Assembly: GCF_026262505.1 (NCBI RefSeq)
Contig: NC_067203.1
Span: 9,858,001-9,922,000 of the forward strand
Reading direction: 5' to 3'
Source of the DNA: Trichomonas vaginalis G3
Lineage: Eukaryota; Parabasalia; Trichomonadida; Trichomonadidae
Length of the DNA stretch: 64,000 bases
In this document: piece by piece, positions 1-10,546 of the stretch
Layout of the letters: every line of letters begins with the position of its first letter
Numbering within the stretch: the stretch's first letter is position 1
The notes under the pieces: model-generated
Seen by the model: only the letters and a program-made list of their open reading frames with translations
The model's database searches: none
What the model was told of the DNA's origin: nothing
Position numbers and translations under genes: made by a program

Positions 1-2243
1 AAAACATCAAGGAAATTGTAAATGCTTCGAGAGTGACACTTTTTTTGATCGACGAAGTAGACAATTCACTGAAAGAAGAAATGAATATTGGCGAACAACA
101 GAAATACGGAACAATGTTCGCTAATGAAACTATTCAGAACCGTAAATTTATGTTATTTGATCATAAAGAAGTTTTAGGTCATACACAGACACAACAACTA
201 AACGCAGCTATTGAAAAGATCCTTGCTGCAGGTTTAGATGCTGATCTGCTTGTATTTGGTGAAGATGAAGGAGAATATGCTGAAGAAGAAGAATTTTACG
301 CTGAAGATGAAATGGCAAACAATATAAGTATAGACCAAAACTTGCAAATGAACCTTCATGGAATGACTCCTCATGAACAGTATCAATTTGCACAAAATAA
401 TCCGGATATAAATGATGGCGGTTTTCATCCATTTGGTGGAATAGGAGTACCAAAATCCGAATCAGGCCACTTTAACTTCAGTCCAAACGCGCTTCTCAAG
501 GCGGATGATGAAGAAGAGGAACAAAATCAAAAAGATGATCAGCAGAATCAACAAGAAAATGTACCAGTCAACCAATTCGGCGTTCCTTACATCCAAAGTA
601 CACATTCTAACCTCGGTTTGATTGATCAAAACGCACTTGGAAACCAAATGATGTTAGTTACAAGCGATGATGAAGAATCAAGTCAAGAACAAGAGCAACC
701 ACCAAGAAAAGATTCACCACGCCATGTTGCCTTCCCAGATAACCCTCCAGAAGGCGAAGTTCCATTTGCTCATGGTTCTCCATTCGCCGAAAAAAGTGAC
801 AATGGGAATTCCCCGGACGATAAAAAATCTCCTCCACCAGGAAGTCCTGCTCCAAAGGCAAATCCACAGTTCAATGGACCAGAACCATTCAGTGATGGAC
901 AAAGTCCATTCAGCAATGCTCTCGACAATGGCGCAAACTCTTTCAATGATGACAAGAGCTCATTTAGCGATGAAAAGAATGAGAACAAAGAGTCCCAAGG
1001 CGGCGTTGTTGAAGATGACGAAGAAGAAGACAAAGAAGGCTCCAACGAAGTTATTTGTTGTTTACCACTTATGTCCAGTGAAGCAGCAACTCTTGGTGTC
1101 ATCGAAATCTCCTGCAATTGGAAGATTCTTTCCGAAGATGTCAAATTACTCGAGTGTTTCTCAGTTTTCGCATCAGTTTCCATCGAAATATTCCGCATGA
1201 AAGAAGTTGCAACTCTCGGAGAAGCAGCCAGTGAAATGAAGTCTTGGATTGCGGACAACGAGCTCCAATTAACATCCAAGATCCCCAACAAACTTACCAT
1301 CAACATGTCTAAGTTATCCAGCGTTTTGATGGTCAAGTTCAACGCTCCTGATTGGGATGGAATTGGTTTAATCAAAGTTGTCTATGCAATTTTCGACATT
1401 TTTGACATCAACCAAACTTTCGGAGTAACTAACGAAAGACTATTTAGATTCCTTTCCGAGATACGCGATAACTACAAGAAAGTTCCTTACCACAATTGGA
1501 GACACGCCGTTGATGTCATGCAGTTTGTTGCTTATCAGATTTTGGTTTCTGGATGCAACACAATTTTGTCGAAATTTGAGATTTTCGCGATTTTAGTCGC
1601 GTGTTTGTGCCATGATGTTGGACATGATGGCTTCACGAATGCCTTCAATGAGAAAGCAGAGACTCCTTTAGGTTTGTTGTTCAAGAACCAGTCTGTCATG
1701 GAAACACATCATTGCTCAGTTTCGATTGGAATTTTGTCGAAAGAAGAATGCAACATTTTCTCGAAATTGCAGCCGAATGAATACAAAAACATGTGGATAC
1801 TTATCATCAGATTGATATTGGCTACAGATATGGCGAAACACTTCGACATTCTTAAGGATATCAATCAGAGAGTTGACAACGGAGAATTCGATCTCCAAAA
1901 GAATGAAAATGATAGATATTCGTTCTTGGAAATTCTCATCAAATGTGGTGATGTATCAAATGTTTCTAGACCATTCGAGTTGGCCAATAAATGGTGTGAT
2001 GTTCTCTGTGAAGAATTCTTTAGACAGGGTGATTTGGAGCAGGCTTCTGGCATGGAATACACATCTCCTTTGAATGATAGAGCACATTTGGATAAACCAA
2101 AGTCACAGATTGGTTTTTACACGGCTGTTTGCTTGCCTTTGTTCCAGACGGCTGCAAAGATCATGCCGAAATTGCAGTGTAATGTTGACCAAGTACAGAG
2201 TAACTTAGCACAATGGAAAGCTGAAATAGAAGCAAAACAATAA
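1..2243 (+). CDS. 3',5'-cyclic nucleotide phosphodiesterase, GAF + HD catalytic domain (5' partial)
   Basis: The protein hydrolyses cAMP and/or cGMP in cyclic-nucleotide signalling. The frame is open from base 3, and the first visible residues (NIKEIVNASRVTLFLIDE) look like the start of a GAF fold, so the true start lies left of the window. A strongly acidic, Asn/Gln/Pro/Ser-rich stretch follows (about bases 250-1035). The second half of a GAF domain comes next (about 1040-1200, VICCLPLMSSEAATLGVIEI). The class I PDE catalytic domain fills the rest. It shows HNWRHA near 1491, the metal site HDVGHDG near 1611, ETHHC near 1699, a downstream metal Asp in CGDVSN near 1944, and the purine-pocket Gln in SQIGF near 2104. 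All catalytic motifs are present, so activity is expected. Substrate preference cannot be read from the sequence. Confidence 0.9.
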   Translation, partial: NIKEIVNASRVTLFLIDEVDNSLKEEMNIGEQQKYGTMFANETIQNRKFMLFDHKEVLGHTQTQQLNAAIEKILAAGLDADLLVFGEDEGEYAEEEEFYAEDEMANNISIDQNLQMNLHGMTPHEQYQFAQNNPDINDGGFHPFGGIGVPKSESGHFNFSPNALLKADDEEEEQNQKDDQQNQQENVPVNQFGVPYIQSTHSNLGLIDQNALGNQMMLVTSDDEESSQEQEQPPRKDSPRHVAFPDNPPEGEVPFAHGSPFAEKSDNGNSPDDKKSPPPGSPAPKANPQFNGPEPFSDGQSPFSNALDNGANSFNDDKSSFSDEKNENKESQGGVVEDDEEEDKEGSNEVICCLPLMSSEAATLGVIEISCNWKILSEDVKLLECFSVFASVSIEIFRMKEVATLGEAASEMKSWIADNELQLTSKIPNKLTINMSKLSSVLMVKFNAPDWDGIGLIKVVYAIFDIFDINQTFGVTNERLFRFLSEIRDNYKKVPYHNWRHAVDVMQFVAYQILVSGCNTILSKFEIFAILVACLCHDVGHDGFTNAFNEKAETPLGLLFKNQSVMETHHCSVSIGILSKEECNIFSKLQPNEYKNMWILIIRLILATDMAKHFDILKDINQRVDNGEFDLQKNENDRYSFLEILIKCGDVSNVSRPFELANKWCDVLCEEFFRQGDLEQASGMEYTSPLNDRAHLDKPKSQIGFYTAVCLPLFQTAAKIMPKLQCNVDQVQSNLAQWKAEIEAKQ

Positions 2244-3463
2244 TAATTTTTTTTATTTTATTTATTTTATTATGGAAGATAAAGTTATGTTTGTTATTTG
2301 TTGTTATATGAAAATAAGTGTATTTTTTTTATATGATCTATATGAATGAGAATATATATATTTATAGATATTTGCATGTAGTTATTTACTTTTAATGCCA
2401 TTTCTGAAATTAAAAATAAATTTCGGTTGCAAGCTTAATTAATTTGTGTTTTGATTAGAGGATTGATGATGTTTAGCAATATTTTATATAAGTGTAAAAG
2501 TTATTTAGACCAGAAATTGAAGTATGTTAAAAAAGGAATACCAAATAAAATAATAAAATAATAAACGACTAAAAAAAAAGGAAAAATGCTCATCAACAAT
2601 AAATCAATAAAAATTGAATGATAGATATGTGTTTCAATGTTGAAACTGTGATAGGTATATTTAGGATATGAAGCCCGCTTTCTGATCTATTTGTAATCAA
2701 TCAAATTTCATAAATGTACTCTGTTATTCTATTTTGTCAATAATTGCAGGGTCTAACCAGTTATCCACTTAATATATGATATATTTATTAAAGGAAAAAT
2801 TGATAGGTGAACCCATGTTAAGTCTTTTTGTTAGACAAAAACACAATATAATCATATGAATATCTAATTTTTAATTTCAGATGGTATTTTTGAATTTATG
2901 ATCAATAAACAAAACACAAAAGGAAAACAAATTGAATTTCAACATAAAAATAGAAATTAAGATAAATATACAACTAAAATTGATATCAAGTGGAAAAATG
3001 TGAAATCGGATTAGCTGATAATCTTTCTTTTGCTATTATATCATAGAAATGTAAAATAGGAGGAGAAATAAAAGGAAAATATTTCTTATTGTATTGACGA
3101 ACAGATTAAAAATTGCGTTATCAATCGATTTTTCCAAGTTTTTTATGATCACGTACTCAACACAAGATTAATCCTTAAACGCTGCCTGATTTCTCAATGA
3201 AAGTATTTTGAGAATTACGAAATCGTCGCATTCAGAAAAATTGAGCAAATAAGACATTGAATTTTTTTAACCTCCTGAGGAAATTTTTACATTTTTACTT
3301 TCACAAAATGCGATCATTGATATTAATAATTTATAAATTCAATAGTCGGTTATTAAGAAGTGGCACTCTCAAGAAATACGAATATGTAATAGCTTTCTTG
3401 ATATTTTTTTTTATCTAATTTGTAAAAATTGAATGAACTGTCAGACATATTATTTTCATTTTT
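2244..3463. other. AT-rich intergenic stretch
   Basis: No convincing gene. The sequence is very AT-rich with homopolymer runs, and open frames are short and of skewed composition. It runs from the phosphodiesterase stop to the left end of an inverted-repeat element. Confidence 0.6.
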
Positions 3464-3467
3464 TTAA

Positions 3468-4562
3468 GGGTCCACTGTAAGGCCAAATAAGGCCTATCGT
3501 CATCCCAAAAATATTGCTCAAGATGGTGTTTTACTAAGGCCCAAAACTTAAAAAAACACAAAAAAATTAACTCTACTCTTTTGAGATCCCTATCAGATGT
3601 GCATCAATTTGATGCAGTATCGCAATTCGAATCCGATTTTTTAATGTAGATGTACTCTAACATTCTTGAAAAAATGCAAAACAATATTAATTAAGCTTTT
3701 CATTTCTGTATCATACACGAAACAAAATCATTCATTATACTAAAATTTATCAAAGTTTGAATAATGAAAAAAATAATATCTAAATTTTTACATTGAGTCG
3801 TCTATTGATATGGTTAATATTAAATCGTGCAAAAATGGGTATTGGCCAGAATAATACCCACTAAAATACACCTTTTTTTTTAATTTTTTCAATTTGTTAT
3901 GGTATATCTTTATGATAATCAATAAAATGCTTATTTTTCATAAGTAAATACATACTTTATGCTTAAACACAAAAAATAACACCAAAATTTTTGACCAACA
4001 TATCTAAACTAAGGATAATGTTTTGAATATATAAACAATAATACTTTGTCTAGAAAATTAAATTTGTGCTATCCAATTGTCAATTCTTTGAATTTTTTTT
4101 AAAATGCAAGGTATTCCGGCATTAGCCTCAATAAATATAAACTACATGCATCATAATATTAGTTTGTAATGGCATTAAAGCGAAATTCTTAATTTCTTCT
4201 CAATTAAATTCCTAGAAAAACATCGGAATTAATGATTGGAAATAGGTCAAAAAAATTCCTAATATAAAACTTATACTTAAAATTAAATCAAAATTCGAAA
4301 ATATCTATTTTTCAAAACATGCATCCAAAAGCGAAAAAATTCGAAAAAATCTTGTTCTTATAAAACTCGCTGATTTTGCAATTTTTATGCGATTTGAAGT
4401 GATAGAATATATTATCATCTTATTAAAGCATATACTTCATTGTTACATTTACAAAATATTAATCAGAACACTAGGGAAAGTGGATTTTCGAAAAAAGACG
4501 ATAACGATTATTTGCAAATCGCCTCTCAATTTTGAGAGACTTTCAATTTTTACAGTGGACCC
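3468..4562. mobile_element. Non-autonomous DNA element with 13-18 bp terminal inverted repeats
   Basis: The ends are perfect inverted repeats: GGGTCCACTGTAA at 3468-3480 and TTACAGTGGACCC at 4550-4562. TTAA flanks both sides (3464-3467, 4563-4566), and the symmetry extends to 18 bp with the flank included. Either TTAA (piggyBac type) or the inner TA (Tc1/mariner type) could be the duplicated target. The 1,095 bp interior has no long open frame, so the copy is non-autonomous. Just inside the right end is a near-palindromic CTCTCAATTTTGAGAG box (4523-4538), a motif that recurs in other intergenic repeats of this window. Confidence 0.7.
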
Positions 4563-5789
4563 TTAAACTTATCTTTGAACTATTGATAGTTTTTGTTAAT
4601 GCAAATAGTCTATATAGTTTCAAGCGAGCGATCACCAAACATTTGACTATGAATACTACACCAAGTTAAAAAAATAATTTTTCGAAGTTCTCCAAGAGAC
4701 CATAAAAAATAATAAATTGCCTTATTTCATATATACACAAAGGTTTTTCTCTATTTGGCTGGTTTCGATAAATTATGATTTTCAGAGAAGTCATTGTTTT
4801 GAGACCTGTGTAATAATTTTTATTAGAATTTCACCTTTTGCAATTCCAGAAAATGATTCCGAAATTATTACATTTACCAGATTTGAAGTAAAGTACTCAC
4901 AAAATCTAGATTGAGAGGCGGTCAATGACTTTTGAGAGGAAATTAACGCATGGAATTTAATATTATTTAGGTTGATATTCTTGCTTATTATTTCAGCAAA
5001 AAATCTTAAAAATTTCAATATGAAAATTGAAAGCAATTCAAAAAATTGCTCACATGTAAATTTTAATATCCTATGCATAATTTCATATTTTGAACATTTT
5101 TTATTTTTGTTTAAAACTTAAAATTTTGCGAATTTAATATAATTTATAAAATATAATACGTATATATATTTAAAATACACTAAATTTAATTGTTAATTGA
5201 CGTTTTTGGGAATGAATTTTATCAAAACATGCCTGAATCCGAAAATTTGAAAGAACGAATTACACAATCATATATGTAGAATTCAAAATACAAACTTAAA
5301 GATTGTATACGTTTAAAATTATTCAGATTGTGTTTGATTTCCACTCATTCTGTTTCTTTTGAACTCTAACACTAACATTTCATGATGATTACATGATCCA
5401 TTTATACATGGTTGAATTGTTCCAGATTCTACCAGAAAATCAATCCAAATTTCTCAATGCATTCATGTTGATTGGACAAAATTTAAAATTTATCAGCCTG
5501 TTTCCAGAGAAACTCATATATTCCCTAATGAAATGTAATTTTTGCTACATTTATTTCAATCAAATTTCAAAAAATTGACTGCAGAGCTTGAAAAGGTGAT
5601 GAATCATGTTGTTATTAGATGTACATATTAGATTTACTATTTCCAAAAAAATGCTCAAATTTGAATAGTTTTTAGAAAATTTGGAATTACACTCCTTACA
5701 TTATATATAATTAAATGTTTAAATTTTATTTATTTTTCCCTTTTAATTTTATAACGTGCTCTATCAAAACTAACCTCTCAATTGAAGGC

Positions 5790-5872
5790 CACAAAATCTA
5801 AGTAGTGAGGGTACACAAATTTTGTATGGAGTACGGTTCAATTTTTGAGAGCCTCACTACTTAGATTTTGTG
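5790..5872. repeat. Small fold-back hairpin, 21-bp perfect stem
   Basis: Bases 5790-5810 are an exact reverse complement of 5852-5872, with a 41-base loop that contains a TTTTTGAGAG box. The flanking sequence (GTGCTCTATCAAAA near 5757) recurs near 47595 beside another inverted-repeat structure, which suggests a mobile-element relic. It lies about 120 bases upstream of the next start codon. Confidence 0.7.
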
Positions 5873-5954
5873 ACTACCTTAGAGCTAGTTCCAAATTTCT
5901 GAACAAAAAAATGGTTGTTCTGAAATGTTGAACGTGCTTTGAATTTATAAATCG

Positions 5955-5960
5955 TCACTT
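5955..5960 (+). promoter_or_regulatory. Initiator-like element (TCACTT)
   Basis: TCACTT matches the trichomonad initiator pattern TCA-Y-T/A, where the A is the transcription start. It would give a 5' leader of about 32 bases before the ATG at 5989. No TATA-type box is needed in this lineage. The match is short, so chance agreement is possible. Confidence 0.4.
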
Positions 5961-5988
5961 CCTTCTAAACTCCTTTCATCCTAAAAAT

Positions 5989-7185
5989 ATGTCTTTAGAT
6001 CAGCTAACTCCGCATGCCAAGGTAGGCAAATTCATTTTAGAAGCCCAACTCATGAAAAATGAAAGGTTTGTTTTATGGGGAGCCCATCATTCTGTAACTT
6101 CACAAGAAGTTTCAATAAAAGTCTATTCGAAAAAGTTTTTAGCTATTGATAATAACAAAGAATACTTCGAAAACGACCTTTATTGCCTCAAGACATTTTT
6201 CCATCCTTTTATAGCTAAATACATCACAAAACTCGAAGATAGCAAGTTTGTATATATTGTTCTCGAGCCTATGCGAGGTGGAACATTTAAAGAGCTCTTA
6301 GAAGCCAAGACAAGATGGAATGAAGCCCAAGCTCGTCCCTATTTCGCACAGTTATACTTTATCATCGAATACATGCAAACACAAATGAATATGATCCATG
6401 GAAACCTGTGTTTGGACATTCTTATGGTCGATGAAAATAATGTTATCAGATGCGTTGATTTCTGGGGAACCCAACCCAATTCAGGCAGTGCTGCTTGTGG
6501 TACACAACTTTTTGCTCCTCTACCTTTCCAGCCACCTGAATATCTTGTTGCTAATTCTTATTCTGCCGCCGCAGATTTCTGGGACCTCGGAATCTTTTTG
6601 TATTACTGCGTCGTTGGCGGCTCACCATTCCCGATGGATAACAAGGAAACTATTACTGGTATGATTGTTGCTTATCCAAACTTCTTAAGTCAATCAATCA
6701 TTGACTTATTCAAGAAGTTAATTACGGCTAGCCCAGCTCATCGATACAATACTAGAGATATAAAAGAGCATCCATGGTTCGCAAAAACCCTTTATCAGCT
6801 TTTGGTTCCATTCTTAGCTCAAAATGATCAATTTTCAAATGAGGTTTTCGATAGCATTAAGGCATTTGCAAACGAAGAACAAATACAGAACGAATTACTC
6901 AGCAACCAAGAAACAGACGGCGTAATTATTTACAATATTGCAAAATCGGTCTACAACGCTAACCAAGTGTTCAAGGCGATATCTCATATTTCATTCAGCC
7001 CTGGCGACGGCCGTAAGGTCAGCCTCGACTCTGATCACTCTCTTACAAAATCAGGTTCATTATCTTCGTTCGGCTCAAAGGAACAGGTGAAAGTAAAGCC
7101 AGTGGCTTTACAGCTGTCACGACCTGTTCCTATCGCTTCTAGAAGAGGCTCAAAAGTTCTTCCAAATTTACCGAAAATCCAGTAG
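5989..7185 (+). CDS. CAMK-like protein pseudokinase
   Basis: The 398-residue protein has a kinase fold at about residues 13-268, followed by a Ser/Lys-rich tail. The ATP-anchoring lysine is kept (VSIK, K44), as are D157 at the magnesium site, PPEY at 182-185 in place of APE, and the helix-F aspartate (DFWDLG). The glycine-rich loop is not recognisable. The catalytic-loop HRD is HGN (137-139), removing the catalytic base, and DFG reads DFW. From known kinase chemistry, phosphotransfer is unlikely, and a scaffold or allosteric role is inferred. The overall layout resembles SNF1/MARK/CAMK-type kinases, which are heavily expanded in trichomonads. The tail (KSGSLSSFGSKEQ) has several possible phosphorylation serines. 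Confidence 0.85.
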   Translation: MSLDQLTPHAKVGKFILEAQLMKNERFVLWGAHHSVTSQEVSIKVYSKKFLAIDNNKEYFENDLYCLKTFFHPFIAKYITKLEDSKFVYIVLEPMRGGTFKELLEAKTRWNEAQARPYFAQLYFIIEYMQTQMNMIHGNLCLDILMVDENNVIRCVDFWGTQPNSGSAACGTQLFAPLPFQPPEYLVANSYSAAADFWDLGIFLYYCVVGGSPFPMDNKETITGMIVAYPNFLSQSIIDLFKKLITASPAHRYNTRDIKEHPWFAKTLYQLLVPFLAQNDQFSNEVFDSIKAFANEEQIQNELLSNQETDGVIIYNIAKSVYNANQVFKAISHISFSPGDGRKVSLDSDHSLTKSGSLSSFGSKEQVKVKPVALQLSRPVPIASRRGSKVLPNLPKIQ

Positions 7186-7511
7186 ACATTCATCTATTTC
7201 ATAAAATATAAAAACGTGTGTACCTACTAATTTAACTTTACGTATTTTTGATTTCCTATTTCACTCCGTCTCTTTGAGATATTTTTCTTTGAACTTTTGC
7301 TATTAGTTGACAATGAGGAAGTGAGCCATAAAATATCTTTCATGAAGAAAAATTTGAAGATATTATCAAAACCACTATAAATTTAATAATTTTATAACAT
7401 CATTTGCTGAAATTCAATTTCAGTCATTTTTCTTCCAGTAAAAGGATTTTCTAATCAGGTCTAAAGAAGCAAAAATGATTATGAAAAATTATGAAACAAA
7501 ACAAGAAAAAA
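7186..7511. other. Intergenic stretch
   Basis: AT-rich sequence between the pseudokinase stop and the tRNA gene. No gene, repeat or motif was recognised. Confidence 0.5.
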
Positions 7512-7591
7512 TGGTCACTCTGGGGTTCGAACCCAGGCCCTCGCGGACCAGTGCCTTAAACTGGCGCCTTAGACCACTCGGCCAAATGACC
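7512..7591 (-). tRNA. tRNA-Leu (anticodon AAG)
   Basis: Read on the minus strand it starts GGTCATT and ends AGTGACC plus discriminator A, pairing over seven bases with one G-T. The D-arm TGGCCGAGTGGTCTAAGGC is typical of class II tRNAs. The anticodon stem CCAGT/ACTGG encloses TTAAGGC, giving anticodon AAG, which decodes CUU. A short extra arm follows, then the T-arm CTGGGTTCGAACCCCAG. There is no intron and no encoded CCA. It lies antisense in the gap between the pseudokinase and sialidase genes. Confidence 0.93.
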
Positions 7592-7884
7592 TTCACATTT
7601 AAATCACAATATTAAAATATTTAATTTCATTTTCTAATTTCTGTTCTTCAATTTGCTCTGTTATTCTTATAAGAGACCGTACAACAACCTAAATGAACTG
7701 AAAAACATTTGTAATTTATTTCTACTGCATTTTATTAATTTGAATATTATTCCATCAGCTCTCACCATTTCTTAAATCCCTACCTGCCCTAAAATTTAAA
7801 AAATTCTATAATCGTATTCCATATATTTCATTTACCTCAGTTATTAATCAAATAATTAAGGATATATTATCTATTTACTAAAAT

Positions 7885-8934
7885 TTATTGATTCAAAACC
7901 CAATTCATTGGTAAGTTTCTCACAGTGATGCCATTCTTTCCTGGATTCTCGTATAACATGACTACTTCATACTTTCTGTTTACAGTGATAGAAGAATATC
8001 CACCACCACCTGGCTGAACAACCTTTCCGCTTGAGAATGTCTTAGCATCATCAAGTGAGTACTTGATTGTCATGTTTGATCTACCACCAGCGTTATTTGC
8101 GTTGGAGAAGAAAACGATATTTGATTTTCCGTAATAATACTTCATGAAGCCAGCATCGCAGTTCGGGTCTACCAAATCAGGTCTATCTTCTTGTTTGACA
8201 AGTTTCTGATTTACTGGATCAATTTCAAAGAATCTGCGATGGTGGTCAAATGTACGGGCATTAAGAAGAATGTTTCCGTTTTCTAGAGGTATAAGAGTTG
8301 TTTCATCAGCAACTTGGCACCTGACATCGATTCTTGTCCAATTTCTTCCGCCATTCTTTGATTCAATGAGATAAACAGAATTTCCAGCAGAAACATCAAC
8401 GAGAGCTTGATATAAGTAGCCAGTCTTTGCTTGGGCACCTTTGCCAGATGTTATGAACTTGAAATGATTCTGGGAATCTGGTGGAGCAATTTGATCTGTG
8501 ATATCGATAGGTTCGCCCCATGTTTCACCATTATCTGATGATATCTTGACGTGCTGCTTATAAATTCCTTTTTCTGTATTGTAATTCCAAAAATTGTACA
8601 ACACAACAATTTCACCAGTTTGTGTATTGAGAATAGATGAAGAATCTGAAGAGGAGAGATTATCACCATAATCAGCAACCATTCTTTCATCACTCCATGT
8701 GACACCATCATCGTAACTGTGTCTTGCTGCAATTTTGATTTTATTGTCATAGTTAAGATCTCCACAGCTACCTGGTCTGAGATCAATGAAGGCAATCACT
8801 GTTCCATTTTTCGCAGTAACCAAAGATGGAATTCGATAGCATCCACCACCCTTGATAGATGCACTGTTAAATATCAGATATTCTTCACTTGGTTCTGGAC
8901 CAACAGCTGATGCTAAGTTCAGAAACAAAAACAT
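7885..8934 (-). CDS. Secreted exo-sialidase (GH33, BNR/Asp-box protein)
   Basis: The enzyme removes terminal sialic acid from host or mucin glycans. The ATG at 8934 opens a hydrophobic leader (MFLFLNLASAVG), so secretion is likely. The start is the first ATG; the frame extends upstream only to a TTG. The 349-residue chain has YRIP at 33-36 (first triad Arg), Asp boxes at about 73-80 (SYDDGVTW), 132-139 (SSDNGETW), 192-199 (SKNGGRNW) and a weak one at 292-299. Other likely catalytic residues are Glu211 in DETTLI, Arg227, Arg285 in GGRSN, and Tyr313 in GGYSSI as nucleophile. Length is normal for a single catalytic domain. Trichomonads are known to secrete sialidases during mucosal colonisation. 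Confidence 0.9.
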   Translation of the reverse strand: MFLFLNLASAVGPEPSEEYLIFNSASIKGGGCYRIPSLVTAKNGTVIAFIDLRPGSCGDLNYDNKIKIAARHSYDDGVTWSDERMVADYGDNLSSSDSSSILNTQTGEIVVLYNFWNYNTEKGIYKQHVKISSDNGETWGEPIDITDQIAPPDSQNHFKFITSGKGAQAKTGYLYQALVDVSAGNSVYLIESKNGGRNWTRIDVRCQVADETTLIPLENGNILLNARTFDHHRRFFEIDPVNQKLVKQEDRPDLVDPNCDAGFMKYYYGKSNIVFFSNANNAGGRSNMTIKYSLDDAKTFSSGKVVQPGGGGYSSITVNRKYEVVMLYENPGKNGITVRNLPMNWVLNQ

Positions 8935-9574
8935 TTTTTTTGATTTCAAAATTCTCTTCAGAAAAAATTGAATACTATCGAAAATATTTATGCCAGATAA
9001 TGTTTTTGTTGATATTTGCTGTTTTCATCATTCAAGCCTGATCTATTAGGAATTCACCCAAAATGCTATTTACCTTAAAACAATGAAAGTAGAACCTTGA
9101 ATGAGGGAAGCTAGTGCTTTGCTAATTCTAATGTCTCATGAAAGGTATCTTAAATTTAATCAGTATTTTATCGATTTTACACTGGTTTCATTGATCGATT
9201 CCTGTGAAGTGGGTTAAAGATATATTTATAATTATTTTGGATACTACTATAGCTATATAAATTAATCCATTCAAAATATGGCCATTTTGCCATTATTTTT
9301 TTCAAGATTTTGGAATGCGGAATATTTCTGTTCAATAGAAGGATGATTTTAAAGATATTTCCAATATAGTACTCATGGGTATGCAAATACACTTTCCAGA
9401 AAGGTATGTACCATAATTTTCAAGAAATGCTAAGAATCACCACAAGAGTAGCACGTAGATTTGATTTTCTATGTGAAATCAACATAAATTTTCTTAATAT
9501 TTAGTAATATCCTAGTTATGGTCAATGTTCTTTCATAAGGAAATACTGGATAAAAAAAATCAAAATAAAAAAAA
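8935..9574. other. Intergenic gap between divergent genes
   Basis: It separates the divergent sialidase and CK2-beta genes, so it must hold both promoters. A TCATAA initiator-like box lies near 9532, about 40 bases before the CK2-beta ATG. The minus-strand frame at 9177-9392 has no supporting features. Confidence 0.45.
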
Positions 9575-10267
9575 ATGTTTCTTTTTGATGGAGCCATTAC
9601 TAAACCTCCAAAACAAAAGCCAGTAATGACTTCAATCAACGACGAATCAGATATGTCTTCATGTGAATGGATAAACGAGTTCATTGCGCAATCAGATTGG
9701 ATTACATACGTAGATGAAGCATATTTAAATGATAATTTTAACTTATATGGATTAAATTCAATAATAGAAGGATATTCAGAAGTTGTTAAATTCTTACGAG
9801 GCCAATTTTATGAACTTCCTCCCGGAATGACTACAAAACAGCTCTTAAAGGAAGCAGAGAAACTCTACACATTAATTCATGCTCGATTTTTACTTACATA
9901 CGCTGGTGTTAAAAAAGTGAAAAAGAAATATGAAAGTGGAATCTTTGGTCAATGTCCAAGAGTAGCATGCAACCATCATAATTTACTTCCAATAGGAATG
10001 ACCCCCTCGTATGGTGAAGAAAAAGTTAAAGTTTATTGCCCCTGCTGCCATGATATTTACAATACAAACCAACAGTTAGACGGAGCTTTATTCGGACCAT
10101 ATTTTCCACATTTTCTGCTGCAAGGCTCCCATGATAAGATCCAATTTGCAGAAGTTAAACAAAATCCACAAACGTACCTTGGTATTTCAATTGAACCCAA
10201 GGCAACTTTTGGTGGCTTCCAAAATCTTATTTTCAAAGATGATGACGAAGATTTCGTTGAAAAATAG
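9575..10267 (+). CDS. CSNK2B: Casein kinase 2 regulatory (beta) subunit
   Basis: CK2 beta dimerises and assembles two catalytic alpha subunits into the tetrameric Ser/Thr kinase. The 230-residue protein has the acidic N-terminal segment (SINDESDMSSCEWINEF), the helical core, and the zinc ribbon CPRVAC (C127, C132) with CPCC (C155, C158), all four ligands kept. The signature LYTLIHARFLLT (97-108) and the block DGALFGPYFPHFLL after the zinc ribbon are diagnostic. Translation may start at the ATG at 9575 or at Met18. The C-terminal tail is divergent. Confidence in the family is high. Confidence 0.95.
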   Translation: MFLFDGAITKPPKQKPVMTSINDESDMSSCEWINEFIAQSDWITYVDEAYLNDNFNLYGLNSIIEGYSEVVKFLRGQFYELPPGMTTKQLLKEAEKLYTLIHARFLLTYAGVKKVKKKYESGIFGQCPRVACNHHNLLPIGMTPSYGEEKVKVYCPCCHDIYNTNQQLDGALFGPYFPHFLLQGSHDKIQFAEVKQNPQTYLGISIEPKATFGGFQNLIFKDDDEDFVEK

Positions 10268-10546
10268 ATTATGTTTTTATAATAAAATTGTGTTGTTTAT
10301 TGCTTTGTCTTTCATAATCGTTATAGCTATTTCAAATGAATACAACAATTATTATGCATTGCTTTCTATCTATTTCCAATTTTTTTTAATTTTCCAACCA
10401 AAAATTTAAAAACAGATATCATTTAACTAGTGTGAATCCACAACTACTATTTTGGAAGGATTTTCAGCTGATACTCATATTCCCCATGAGAATTCCAAAA
10501 AGTGACAGATTGTCGTATGCGTTTAAATTTCTAAAATTTTATAAAA

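Larger units (their letters stand above)
4567..5988. other. Intergenic stretch upstream of the pseudokinase gene
   Basis: No supported gene. Short open frames here (for example 4717-4914, 5393-5578) have no recognisable composition or motifs. The stretch holds a hairpin element at 5790-5872 and, just before the next gene, an initiator-like box. Confidence 0.55.

Noticed and set aside
770-1375. 201-codon antisense frame under the PDE gene
   Set aside because: Mirror of the acidic/Ser-rich coding stretch; the sense strand has clear PDE motifs.
5393-5578. 61-codon frame in the first large gap
   Set aside because: No motif, no initiator box, composition like translated AT-rich DNA.
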